Shown: positions 1-7,824, numbered from the stretch's first letter. The stretch is 21,343 nucleotides of DNA from JBOGXF01 sp050694275 (GCA_050694275.1 JBOGXF010000035.1:1-21343), one strand, 5' to 3'. Notes: generated from the sequence alone by a model not told the origin. Translations and numbers: made by a program.

Positions 1-97
1 GCCTTCAAGACCTCTGTTAGCCAAAGCCCCCGGTCGGATTGACGCTCGGCGTCGCCGGCTACCGACTCACTGAAACGTCCTCGTCCAGGAGACCTCT

Positions 98-994
98 ATG
101 TCGGCATTCCCGAACAGCGGACAAAGCGTGAACGATGATCGGCGATCGCCATCCTTGAATGGCTGTTACCGAGTTCTTTCCTACTACTTTCGGGTTGACT
201 CGCCATTAAGGGAGATTGCTCCCGTCGTCGACCACTTCCTGGGACGATTCGGCGCCCGGGTGGTCGCCGATAGCTTACCGACCTACCGCATCGTCAGAGA
301 GGATGATGAGAAGTCTCTGTACGTCGTGTACCGGGAGGGCGAGTGCGTACTGCGAGCGACGTCGCTTTCCGGAGTCCTGGATTGGTTGCTGTGGGATGTT
401 CATGGGCAGGCGATGGTCGGATCTAGAGAGTTCCTCATTCTGCATGCGGGCGCCGTGAGCTGGGACGACAGGGGCATCGTCCTTCCCGCTCCGCCCGATT
501 CCGGAAAGACCACGCTCACGGCGGGGCTGACCCGCGCCGGCCTCTCGTACCTCACCGACGAGGCGGCGTTGATCGATCCGGTCACGGCCAGGATGCACCC
601 GTACCCTCGGGCGCTCTGGTTCGAACCGCCGACGCTGGAGCTGTTTCCCGAGGTCCGTAACAGTCTGCCGCCCGCCTGTAGGGTCGACGGACGCTCGCAC
701 TACCAGGTGTGCCCCGACGACCTGAGGCCTGGGTCGGTAGGCGGCCCGTGTCAGATCCGTTATGTCATCGCTCCCCACTACGCCAAAGGCAGCAGCACAT
801 TCCTGGAGCCGATAAGCAGGGCCGCGGGGGTGCACGCGCTTGCAAAAAACGCCTTCAATTTCGATGACTTCAGCGCCGGAGGGCTGTCGGTGCTCGCCGA
901 GATCGTCCGGGGCGCGGACTGCTACCGCCTGTCGATAGGAAACCTCTCCGAGGCGGTCGCCCTGATCAAAGACCTCGCCCGTTCCGACAACTAG
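98..994 (+). CDS. HprK-related P-loop kinase-like protein (copy 1)
   Basis: A 298-residue protein resembling the C-terminal kinase domain of HPr kinase/phosphorylase, as found in stand-alone HprK-related proteins of peptide-modification and secreted-protein clusters. Visible motifs are a conserved LHAGAV at about residues 115-120, a Walker A loop APPDSGKTT at 131-139, and an acidic YLTDEAALID at 151-160 where HprK has its catalytic/Mg-binding acids. The N-terminal ~90 residues carry a LSYYF motif also present in copy 2. The loop has PPDSGK where copy 2 has ASGSGK, a slight departure from the usual glycine-rich form. The start is ATG at 98 with AGGAG at 87-91. It is followed after 19 bp by an epimerase gene. 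ATP binding is inferred; the substrate is unknown and could be a peptide, a protein or a small molecule. No signal peptide or membrane segment, so cytosolic. Confidence 0.75.
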   Translation: MSAFPNSGQSVNDDRRSPSLNGCYRVLSYYFRVDSPLREIAPVVDHFLGRFGARVVADSLPTYRIVREDDEKSLYVVYREGECVLRATSLSGVLDWLLWDVHGQAMVGSREFLILHAGAVSWDDRGIVLPAPPDSGKTTLTAGLTRAGLSYLTDEAALIDPVTARMHPYPRALWFEPPTLELFPEVRNSLPPACRVDGRSHYQVCPDDLRPGSVGGPCQIRYVIAPHYAKGSSTFLEPISRAAGVHALAKNAFNFDDFSAGGLSVLAEIVRGADCYRLSIGNLSEAVALIKDLARSDN

Positions 995-1013
995 CTCATC
1001 CAAGGAGACTTCC

Positions 1014-2015
1014 ATGCGTATCGCCGTGACCGGTGCGGCCGGCTTCATCGGGTCCCACCTCTGTGAGGCCCTGGTGGCTTTCGGGCACGAGGTCGTCGGC
1101 CTCGACAACTTCGACGACTTCTACGTGCCCGCTCAGAAGCGAGACAACCTGTTGCAGCTCAAGACGACCGCCGGCTTCCGCCTGATCGAGCTCGACATCA
1201 GAGACCGAGGAGCGGTGAAGGGATCACTGCACGGGTGCGGCGCGGTCGTCCATCTCGCGGCACGAGCCGGCGTGCGCCTGTCGTTCGCCCACACGTCCCT
1301 GTACGCCGACGTCAACGTTACCGGCACCGCGGTCGTGCTCGAAGCCGTCGCCGAGCTCGGCATCCCGCGGTTGGTGTTCGGCTCGTCGAGCTCCGTCTAC
1401 GGCGAAGGGGCGTCGGTACCATTCTGTGAGGATGCCAGCCTCGGCCGCGCCGCTTCGCCGTACGCGGCGACCAAGGTCGCGGGCGAGATGCTGTGCCGCA
1501 ATTTCGCCTCCCGAATACCGCGCCTTGCGATCCTGAGGTTCTTCACCGTGTACGGGCCCCGCCAGCGCCCGGACCTCGCGATCCACAAGTTCGCCCGCCT
1601 GATACTCGCCGACCAGTCCATCCCCGTCTACGGATCGTTGGAGTCCTTCCGCGACTACACCTTTGTCGACGACATCGTGGGCGGAGTAATGGCTTCGTTG
1701 GAGCTCGAGGAGCCGCTCGCGACGATTAACCTCGGGAGCGGTAACCCGATCCGGCTGGATGAGATGATCCGCCACCTCGAGTCGGCGCTCGGGCGCTCCG
1801 CGCGCCTCGACCGCCAGCCTCCGCAGGAGGGAGACCTCTACGGGACGTGGGCGGACGTTTCGCGGGCCCGGGAGCTGCTCGGCTACAGCCCCCGGTGGCG
1901 CTTCGAGGACGGGGCTCAGCGATTCGCCGAATGGGTCGTCGCGTCCACCGTTGAAACGAAGACGGCCACGGCTTTGGCAGGGGGAGACGGTCTGGTCCGC
2001 CCATCCGGCGTGTGA
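1014..2015 (+). CDS. NAD-dependent epimerase/dehydratase, UDP-glucuronate 4-epimerase-like
   Basis: A 333-residue extended short-chain dehydrogenase (SDR). It shows the NAD-binding GAAGFIG at residues 7-13, a serine cluster at 124-127 and the catalytic YAATK (Tyr150, Lys154). The stretch RFFTVYGPRQRPDLAIHKF near 175-193 is typical of the UDP-glucuronate/UDP-glucose 4-epimerase branch, so interconversion of UDP-GlcA and UDP-GalA (or UDP-Glc and UDP-Gal) is the best guess; exact substrate is not decidable here. The start is ATG at 1014 with AAGGAG at 1002-1007. It probably shares a transcript with the upstream kinase-like gene (19-bp gap). The Ugd encoded at 11401 could provide its UDP-GlcA substrate. 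The C-terminal ~20 residues are a low-complexity extension. Confidence 0.88.
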   Translation: MRIAVTGAAGFIGSHLCEALVAFGHEVVGLDNFDDFYVPAQKRDNLLQLKTTAGFRLIELDIRDRGAVKGSLHGCGAVVHLAARAGVRLSFAHTSLYADVNVTGTAVVLEAVAELGIPRLVFGSSSSVYGEGASVPFCEDASLGRAASPYAATKVAGEMLCRNFASRIPRLAILRFFTVYGPRQRPDLAIHKFARLILADQSIPVYGSLESFRDYTFVDDIVGGVMASLELEEPLATINLGSGNPIRLDEMIRHLESALGRSARLDRQPPQEGDLYGTWADVSRARELLGYSPRWRFEDGAQRFAEWVVASTVETKTATALAGGDGLVRPSGV

Positions 2016-2120
2016 CTGCTCTTTTTACGGCTTGAGACGTAGGACATCGGGTGGGTCCCTTCCTAGTCTTGTCCGTACGACTAAGGCGATCGAACCGGCT
2101 AGGGAGAAGGAAGCGATTTC

Positions 2121-2762
2121 ATGGCGGATACCTCGATCTCGACCTCTCATCGGTCCCCCACGCGGCGCGAAGTCCTAAAGAAAGGCGCCGTGGGGGGCGC
2201 TCTTCTGTGGAGCGCGCCGGCGATCCTCACGCTGTCCCGGGCCGGTGCCCAGCAGGGCACTCCTTGTCCCGGGTGCACAAACTCGGCATTCGGCCTGCGC
2301 CTTAACACCGACACCTTCGGAGAAGGGGGGTGCGTCCAAGATGTCACGGCTGGCGGGGTCGGCGCCACGGTCGTCTGCGGAAACACGGGCGCGCCGTGCT
2401 CGGCGAGCGCGAGCATAGCGACCTTCAGCGCCGACATCCCGGGCGTGATAACGGGGTCCGCGTCCGCCATCACCTCATCCGCCCAGGCCCCCTGTGACTG
2501 CGCAACAGGCCCAACGGGGTCGGCCAGCGTCGCCGATCTGAGCGTCACCGTGGGGGGCACGACGGAGACTGCAAGCGGGTCGCTCCCTTGCAACACGGTG
2601 CTGATAGACGAGCTGGGCGTGGTGGTGGTACTCAACGAGCAGACCTGCGACGGCGACGTGCTCACCGTCAACGCGGTCCACATCACCGGGCCGAGCCTCG
2701 ACCTGATCCTGGCCCAGTCCAGGGCCGGCGTCGCCGGATGTGCCTGCACTGCCTGCGCATAG
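2121..2762 (+). CDS. Tat-exported secreted protein, choice-of-anchor-P-like
   Basis: A 213-residue protein starting with a twin-arginine signal: Arg15-Arg16 in TRREVLKKG, a hydrophobic core GAVGGALLWSAPAILTL and a likely cleavage site after AGA near residue 43. The mature part is Gly/Ser/Thr/Val-rich with ten-odd cysteines and ends in CACTACA. The segment LTVNAVHITGPSLDLILAQ followed by RAGV resembles the end of choice-of-anchor-P proteins of actinobacteria, exported beta-rich proteins of unknown function; that assignment rests on motif memory. The start is ATG at 2121 preceded by the purine run AGGGAGAAGGAAG. It lies between the epimerase and the second HprK-like gene, and its signal core closely matches that of the protein at 4270. 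No C-terminal anchor helix is visible, so it is probably released or wall-associated. Confidence 0.72.
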   Translation: MADTSISTSHRSPTRREVLKKGAVGGALLWSAPAILTLSRAGAQQGTPCPGCTNSAFGLRLNTDTFGEGGCVQDVTAGGVGATVVCGNTGAPCSASASIATFSADIPGVITGSASAITSSAQAPCDCATGPTGSASVADLSVTVGGTTETASGSLPCNTVLIDELGVVVVLNEQTCDGDVLTVNAVHITGPSLDLILAQSRAGVAGCACTACA

Positions 2763-2875
2763 AAGCCACCAGACAGCAGCCATCGCCTGGCTAGACAAGT
2801 CATTTCCCGCACGCCTCGGGGACTCTCTTTACATCATCGGAAGTCGGCATGGTCAATCATGATCGGAGAACTTGA

Positions 2876-3850
2876 ATGGGGACTAGGTCGCGTGCCGAGA
2901 CCAATGGGCACCTCTCCACCCTTCCTCGGAACGAAGGGCCGGCCTACCCCCGCTTTAGCTCCGCGCGTCTTGGTCGGATCCAGTGGGATGGGGAAGCTGC
3001 ATTCCGCAGCCTGTCCTACTACTTCCTGCTCCGGTGGAACTGGCCCGGCTACGAAAGCACGGTGATGCACGTGCTGCGGGATTTCGAGGTCGGTCCCGAG
3101 CCGTCAGAGACACGGAGAGATCACGCCCCCGGGTCGAGCGTCTGCTATTCGCTGGTTCACTCGCCACGAGCCAAGCGAACCCACAAGCTCCTCTACAACA
3201 CCCACGAGATCTACCAATCGAGCGATCCGTCCAATACTCTCAACTACCTCTTCTGGCACATCAACTCGGAGAGCCTCAGTCGCACGGCCGACTACTTCCT
3301 GATCCATGCAGGCGCAGTGGCCACGCCACGCGGGGAAGGCATACTCCTTCCCGCCGCGTCGGGTTCGGGCAAGACGACGTTGACCGGCGCTCTCGTGCGC
3401 GCCGGATTCGGATACCTCTCGGACGAGGCCGGGGCGATCGACCCCATAACCAAGCGCCTGTATCCCTATCCGAAAGCTTTGGCCTTCAAAGAGAAGAAAC
3501 TGCGCGACCGGCTTGGCACCCTCGTGAACGAGCATGACGGGTCACTGATCGATGGCACGTGGCACATCCATGCCGACGAGATCCGGCCCGGCGTCGCGGC
3601 AAGCCCGTGCGAGATCAGGTACGTGATCTCGCCTCGGTACGAGGCGGGCGCCGACACCCAGATCACACCCATGACGACGGCCGAGCTCGCCTTCTGCCTG
3701 GGGGACAACGCCTTCTCCCTGGCGTACTACCGGGGCCGAGGCATCTCCCTCCTGGCGGAGATCGCCCGCGGTGCCCGTGGATTTCGACTGGTTTCGGGCG
3801 ATCTCGATGATGCCGTTGCAGCCGTGGCCACCCTCACCAACCGCCGGTGA
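2876..3850 (+). CDS. HprK-related P-loop kinase-like protein (copy 2)
   Basis: A 324-residue paralogue of the protein at 98. It has LIHAGAV at about 142-148, a canonical Walker A AASGSGKTT at 160-168 and the acidic YLSDEAGAIDP at 180-190, followed by the shared YPYPKAL stretch. The C-terminal third keeps the family pattern RYVISPRY and ends in a domain containing FRLVSGDLDDAV. It has about 25 extra N-terminal residues compared with copy 1. The start is ATG at 2876 with GGAGA at 2865-2869. The P-loop is intact, so this is the more convincing active kinase. It sits between two Tat-signal proteins, and a truncated relative lies directly downstream. Phosphorylation of a cluster product is a plausible inference and is not shown by the sequence. 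Confidence 0.77.
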   Translation: MGTRSRAETNGHLSTLPRNEGPAYPRFSSARLGRIQWDGEAAFRSLSYYFLLRWNWPGYESTVMHVLRDFEVGPEPSETRRDHAPGSSVCYSLVHSPRAKRTHKLLYNTHEIYQSSDPSNTLNYLFWHINSESLSRTADYFLIHAGAVATPRGEGILLPAASGSGKTTLTGALVRAGFGYLSDEAGAIDPITKRLYPYPKALAFKEKKLRDRLGTLVNEHDGSLIDGTWHIHADEIRPGVAASPCEIRYVISPRYEAGADTQITPMTTAELAFCLGDNAFSLAYYRGRGISLLAEIARGARGFRLVSGDLDDAVAAVATLTNRR

Positions 3851-3896
3851 TCACTTCGTCGTAGGACACGTACCGCGCCCACCAGAGGATGCGTAG

Positions 3897-4124
3897 GAAT
3901 CCTCAAGCTCATGGGAGCGGACAGCTACGGGCCTCTTGACCCCGGCCCAGGTGGCTTACTGCTTGGGCGAGAACGCATTGACGCTGGCCACCTACCGGGC
4001 GCGGGGGCTCCCGCTGCTCAGCGACCTCGCCCAGGCGGCACGTGGGTTCAGGCTCGTCTCGGGCGATCTCGACGACGCGGTGCGAGCCGTGAGAAAGCTC
4101 ACGGACGACCGGTTCGTGCCGTAG
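3897..4124 (+). pseudogene. C-terminal remnant of a third HprK-related gene
   Basis: The reading frame from 3897 (just after an in-frame TAG at 3894) to the stop at 4124 matches the last ~60 residues of the protein at 2876. Shared blocks are YCLGENA versus FCLGDNA, TYRARGLPLLSDLA versus YYRGRGISLLAEIA, and an identical FRLVSGDLDDAV. The P-loop and all catalytic parts are absent, and the first plausible start is a TTG at 3936 without a good SD. Bases after the stop (near 4123-4145) also resemble those after the stop of copy 2 (near 3870-3892). It therefore looks like the tail of a tandem duplicate whose 5' part was deleted. It could still be translated as a small protein, but I consider that unlikely. 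Confidence 0.65.
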
Positions 4125-4141
4125 GCCGCGTACCGCGGTCA

Positions 4142-4156
4142 CCGGCCCATTACGTA
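4142..4156 (+). promoter_or_regulatory. 15-bp sequence shared with the tatA upstream region
   Basis: CCGGCCCATTACGTA occurs here, 113 bp before the Cys-rich Tat substrate gene, and identically at 7932-7946, 162 bp before tatA. Both copies are intergenic and in the same orientation. It might be a regulator site or a promoter part. With only two copies in 21 kb, chance cannot be excluded. Confidence 0.25.
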
Positions 4157-4269
4157 GGCCGCCCACTGCACCGAAGACCCGGTAATTACGCCCCCTGGAG
4201 GATGCCCCGGTGCCGGGCCTGAAGGACGATCACGAGGTCTAGGTCGAACCGACTCGAAGGGGTGGATAC

Positions 4270-4728
4270 ATGGAAGATGATAAGGAAGTCAGGAACTCGG
4301 TTTCCAGACGCGGGGTGCTGAAGCGCGCCGGCGTCGGAGCCGCGATCGTGTGGTCCGCGCCGGTCCTGACGAGCCTGGCGAGCCCGGCGTACGCGCAGGG
4401 GGGCACGCCCCCCTCCGGCCCGGGCCCGTCCGACTGCACCATCGGTCGCGACTGGACGTGTGGTCAGGTGATCGAGGAATGCACCGGCGACCCGGCCAAC
4501 CCGCCCCCGTGCGTCTGCGACGTCGACACCGAGGGCAGGACCTTCTGCTGGAACAACTACTTCTGTGCCGACACGTCGGTATGCAGCTCGAGCGACGACT
4601 GCCCGGGGGACGCCCGCTGCGTCTCGAGCTGCTGCTCCAGCTCGACCACGTTCACCTGCGCCCCTCCGTGCGGCCAGACCTTGCCGGGGGCCTCTTCGTC
4701 GTCGAGCGGCGCCAAGGCCGCCGGCTAG
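4270..4728 (+). CDS. Tat-exported cysteine-rich small protein
   Basis: A 152-residue protein with a clear Tat signal: Arg13-Arg14 in SRRGVLKRA, a core GVGAAIVWSAPVLTSLA and a probable cleavage after AYA at residue 42. The mature region has 14 cysteines in a dense pattern (single Cys and CVC, CC pairs) between about residues 54 and 140, including CSSSDDCPGDARCVSSCC, followed by a Ser/Ala-rich tail. Such spacing suggests a disulfide- or metal-stabilised mini-domain; function unknown. The signal core WSAPxLTxLxxxAxAQ matches the protein at 2121, implying a common origin of the leaders. The start is ATG at 4270, preceded by CGAAGGGG. It is the last gene of the cluster, with a strong hairpin 30 bp downstream. 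Alternatives such as a metallothionein-like or ligand-binding role cannot be separated here. Confidence 0.72.
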   Translation: MEDDKEVRNSVSRRGVLKRAGVGAAIVWSAPVLTSLASPAYAQGGTPPSGPGPSDCTIGRDWTCGQVIEECTGDPANPPPCVCDVDTEGRTFCWNNYFCADTSVCSSSDDCPGDARCVSSCCSSSTTFTCAPPCGQTLPGASSSSSGAKAAG

Positions 4729-4757
4729 ACCACCGGCACCCAGACGACGCAACCGGC

Positions 4758-4785
4758 ATCGGGGGCCTCACACGAGGCCCCCGAT
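4758..4785 (+). terminator. Strong hairpin after the Cys-rich gene
   Basis: A perfect 12-bp stem, ATCGGGGGCCTC pairing with GAGGCCCCCGAT around an ACAC loop, lies 30 bp after the stop at 4728. No T-tract follows, so it may be an unconventional terminator or a 3'-protecting hairpin. It may also face the minus-strand protease transcript. Confidence 0.65.
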
Positions 4786-5051
4786 CCGCGTCGGTCGGAC
4801 GGAGGATGGAAGAGAGGACCGTCGTCAGGCGTCTCCTGCTCGACAACGTCGTCGTGAAGAGCTGCCCTTAGGAACGCGCGCTTTTGGCACCCACAGCGAT
4901 CGGACGAGCGCGCCCCGCTCTTAACCTGAGGAGATCTCGTCACTTGGTGTCTACACCGTCACCCGGAGCCCTGCTCGCCCAAACCCCTGCGCGGGTCCCG
5001 CGGAGGGAGCCGAGGCCATTGGTTCACGTGGACGCAGTGAGACGACCGTCG
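4786..5051. other. Intergenic stretch between the convergent Tat-substrate and protease genes
   Basis: Together with 4729-4785 this is a 323-bp gap. A 21-codon frame starts at ATG 4806 directly behind GGAGG, too close for a normal SD, so I do not call it a gene. CGCGGGTCCCGCG at 4990-5002 is a GC-rich palindrome 50 bp beyond the protease stop and could help end that transcript. GACCGTCGTCAGGC occurs at 4817-4830 and again at 5044-5057. Nothing else was recognised. Confidence 0.4.
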
Positions 5052-7748
5052 TCAGGCCAGGGTTACCTCGACGTCGTCGAGGAACCACCCGGCGAAGTCG
5101 TTGTTCTTGCTGTTGACGCTGTCGAAGAAGAAGCGGATCTTGGCGACTCCGCCGACGAATCGCGTCAGATCGAAGGATTCTTGCGTCCAGGAGAGTTGGT
5201 CGGGGTCGCGGGAATCCCACTGCCTGAGCCGCGCCCACGAGGATCCGCCGTCGGTCGATACCAGGACCCGCATCCGATCGTAGTCGGCTCCGGGGTAGTT
5301 CTCCTTCTCGAAGCGGTGCTTGAAGCTCAGCGTGGCCGCGGTCTTGCTCGTGAGGTCGATGTCGAACGTCGCCGCGCCCTGGGTCCGTGACCCCGTCGAG
5401 TACTGGCAGTCGGAATCCTCGTTGTAGCCGAGATAGTTCGGCGCCGACGGGGGCGCGCTGCACCGGGACGACACGTGCCACAGTCCCTTAAGCTCCCAGC
5501 CATCGGCCGACCCGTCGTCGAAGTCCTCGAAGAAGTAGGCCCCGCCCTCGCCCACGGTAACGGTCTGTGAGCTGGACGCGGACGCGCCCCCGTTGTCGAC
5601 GACGGTGAGGGTGATCGTGTAGGTGCCGAGTGAGGCATAGGTGTGGGACGCGGTCGCTCCCGAGTCGTGGGGCGAGCCGTCACCCCAGTCCCACGAGTAG
5701 GAGGCGATGGTCCCGTCGGGATCGCTCGAGGCGGAGCCATCGACCGACACGGTCGTTCCGCTGGTCGTGTGCGTAAAGGACGCGGTGGGCGGCCGGTTGG
5801 CCTCCACCGTCACGGTTACGGTATCGCTAGCCGAGGCTTCGTCGTCGTCCGTGACGATGAGCGTGATCGTGTGAGCGCCGACGGGCAGAGTGACGGTGGG
5901 AGTTGGTCCCGTCGCGAGCAGGGCATCGCCTTCCCGCCACTCGTAGGAGGCGATCGTGCCATCGGGGTCGTGGGAGCCGGATCCGTCGAGCGTCACCGCT
6001 TCGTCCCCGGACCCGTCGTCGTCGGCCACCGTCTGGTCCGCCCCGGCATCGGCGACCGGCGCCAGATTGTCCTGAGCGCCGTCGGCGCTCACCTCGACAT
6101 CGTCGAGGAACCACCCGGCGAAGTCGTTGTTCTTGCTGTTGACGCTGTCGAAGAAGAAGCGGATCTTGGCGATTCCGCCGACGAATCGCGTCAGATCGAA
6201 GGATTCTTGCGTCCAGGAGAGTTGGTCGGGGTCGCGGGAATCCCACTGCTTGAGCCGGGCCCACGAGGACCCGCCGTCGGTCGATACCAGCACGCGCATC
6301 CGATCGTAGTCGCCTCCCGAGTAGTTCTCCTTCTCGAAGCGGTGCTTGAAGCTCAGGGTTGCCTCGGTTCTGCCCGTGAGGTCGACGTCGAACGTCGCCG
6401 CGCCCTGGGTCCGCGACCCTGTCGAGTACTGGCAATCGAAATCTTCGTTGTAGCCGAGATAGTTGGGTGCCGACGGGGGCGCGCTGCACTGAGACGACAC
6501 GTGCCACAGTCCCGTCAGGGTCCACCCGTCGGCCGTCCCGTCGTCGAAGTTCTCGATAGAGAGCCGGGTCGGAGGCGTTAGGGCTGCATCGAGCGTGGCC
6601 TTGGCGTCCACCAACCCGTAGCCGTACAGCTCGTCCCACCCTGGATCGCCGAGATCTCGGGCGGAGGTTCGCAGCCGATCCCTGAGGCTCGCGTTGCTCA
6701 AAGATGTGGCCACGCTCCACGCGAGTGCGGCTGCGCCGGCGACATGGGGCGTGGACATGCTGGTGCCGCTGATCGTGTTGTAGGCCGCGTCGCCCGTGTG
6801 CCACAGCGACAGGATCGACTGGCCCGGCGCCGCCAGCTCGCTCTCGGGTCCGTCGCTCGAAAAACCGCACTGGACCTCGGACGATGTCGTGCAGGTGACC
6901 GCGATGACCTCCGGGTACGCTGCCGGATAAGACACGCAGTCGGTGCACGGCCCCGAGTTGCCCGCGGCGGCAACCAGCAGCGATCCCTTCGAGTAGGCGT
7001 AGGCGACGCCGTCCTTGAGCACCGTCGCCCCTCCGCCGCCCCCGAGGCTCAGGTTGATGACTCCACGAGGCCCGGCGTTGTCGGCGCACCAGCGGATCCC
7101 CGAAGCGACCGCGGACCACGCACCGATCCCGCCCGAGGAGAGGACCTTGACGCCATACAAGCCGGCGTTGGCGATTCCGGCGATGCCGGTGGCGTTATTT
7201 ATGGTCGCGGCGGCGATCCCCGCCACATGCGTTCCGTGGCCGTTGTCGTCCATCGGGTCGGAATCGCCGTTGTAGAAGTCGGCCCCCCCCAGCCACCGGG
7301 CGTCGGCGATGTCCTCGTGGGTGTAGCGAACGCCCGTGTCCACGACGCAGACGGACGCGTCGAGGCTGCCCAACGTCGTGTCCCACGCCTCGGGGGCTCG
7401 CACCTGCTGAGGGCCGTACTGCTCGGCGAAGCGGGGGTCGTTGGGGATCGCCTCGATGAGCTTGATCTCGGGATCCGGCTCTACGTAGCGGACGCGATCG
7501 TCACGGCGCGCCCTGGCGAGGAAGTCGTCGGGGTTTCGGGTGGACACCCGAGCGAAGTGCAGGACCCTGTCTATCCGTTGGACCCGCGCGCCGTGCACCC
7601 TCTCTCCAGCCCGCAGCGATCTTGGCAGCTCGGTGAAGCCGATGACATAGAAGCTCTTTTCGGGCTCCGACGCACCCACGGCGGGGACGAGCGATGACGT
7701 GGTGAGCAGCGCGCCGGCGAGCGCGACTACGAAGCGAGACGGGCGCAC
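5052..7748 (-). CDS. Secreted subtilisin-like (S8) protease with two PKD domains and a duplicated C-terminal domain
   Basis: An 898-residue extracellular serine protease. Order: signal peptide 1-26; I9-type propeptide about 31-93, ending in RVRYVEPDPE; S8 catalytic domain about 105-390 with Asp137 (VVDTGV), His171 (GHGTHVAG), oxyanion Asn264 (AAGNSG) and Ser330 (SGTSMSTPH). Then come a jelly-roll-like domain (398-553) beginning ENFDDG and ending FAGWFLDDVEV, PKD domain 1 (about 563-650), PKD domain 2 (about 651-733), and a second copy of the jelly-roll-like domain (740-895). The triad is complete, so activity is expected. Cys residues near 268-294 may form disulfides. The start is GTG at 7746-7748 with GAGGAG at 7754-7759. 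It is monocistronic and divergent from tatA. The Sec-type signal has no twin arginine. PKD and jelly-roll parts probably bind substrate or surface. Confidence 0.92.
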   Translation of the reverse strand: MRPSRFVVALAGALLTTSSLVPAVGASEPEKSFYVIGFTELPRSLRAGERVHGARVQRIDRVLHFARVSTRNPDDFLARARRDDRVRYVEPDPEIKLIEAIPNDPRFAEQYGPQQVRAPEAWDTTLGSLDASVCVVDTGVRYTHEDIADARWLGGADFYNGDSDPMDDNGHGTHVAGIAAATINNATGIAGIANAGLYGVKVLSSGGIGAWSAVASGIRWCADNAGPRGVINLSLGGGGGATVLKDGVAYAYSKGSLLVAAAGNSGPCTDCVSYPAAYPEVIAVTCTTSSEVQCGFSSDGPESELAAPGQSILSLWHTGDAAYNTISGTSMSTPHVAGAAALAWSVATSLSNASLRDRLRTSARDLGDPGWDELYGYGLVDAKATLDAALTPPTRLSIENFDDGTADGWTLTGLWHVSSQCSAPPSAPNYLGYNEDFDCQYSTGSRTQGAATFDVDLTGRTEATLSFKHRFEKENYSGGDYDRMRVLVSTDGGSSWARLKQWDSRDPDQLSWTQESFDLTRFVGGIAKIRFFFDSVNSKNNDFAGWFLDDVEVSADGAQDNLAPVADAGADQTVADDDGSGDEAVTLDGSGSHDPDGTIASYEWREGDALLATGPTPTVTLPVGAHTITLIVTDDDEASASDTVTVTVEANRPPTASFTHTTSGTTVSVDGSASSDPDGTIASYSWDWGDGSPHDSGATASHTYASLGTYTITLTVVDNGGASASSSQTVTVGEGGAYFFEDFDDGSADGWELKGLWHVSSRCSAPPSAPNYLGYNEDSDCQYSTGSRTQGAATFDIDLTSKTAATLSFKHRFEKENYPGADYDRMRVLVSTDGGSSWARLRQWDSRDPDQLSWTQESFDLTRFVGGVAKIRFFFDSVNSKNNDFAGWFLDDVEVTLA
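5065..5530. repeat. Intragenic direct repeat, copy A (C-terminal domain 2 of the protease)
   Basis: About 466 bp nearly identical to 6091-6556 at a constant offset of 1026 bp, with scattered, mostly single-base differences. It encodes residues 740-895 of the protease. The high DNA identity indicates recent duplication or ongoing gene conversion and makes the gene prone to domain loss by recombination or assembly collapse. Confidence 0.9.
6091..6556. repeat. Intragenic direct repeat, copy B (C-terminal domain 1 of the protease)
   Basis: Partner of 5065-5530, encoding residues 398-553 next to the catalytic domain. The two PKD domains lie between the copies. Confidence 0.9.
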
Positions 7749-7804
7749 AGAGGCTCCTCGGTGCCAGAAAGCGGACGTTGTCCGGACGCTATGCCGGGAG
7801 AGCC

Positions 7805-7824
7805 CCGAAGTCTAGGGACTTCGG
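7805..7824. promoter_or_regulatory. Perfect inverted repeat between the divergent protease and tatA genes
   Basis: CCGAAGTC and GACTTCGG flank a TAGG spacer, an 8-bp perfect inverted repeat 57 bp upstream of the protease start. It could be an operator for a dimeric regulator, or a hairpin in a transcript. No regulator can be assigned. Confidence 0.35.

Noticed and set aside
1..97. Tail of an upstream gene
   Set aside because: Frame 1 stays open to a TGA at 40-42, but 13 codons are too few to tell a real C-terminus from chance.
4806..4871. 21-codon frame after the 4758 terminator
   Set aside because: The GGAGG abuts the ATG, leaving no spacing for a working SD, and no other support exists.
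5643..6581. 312-residue open frame on the plus strand
   Set aside because: Antisense to the protease. The two near-identical 60-residue frames at 5101 and 6127 are likewise just the reverse strand of the duplicated domain.
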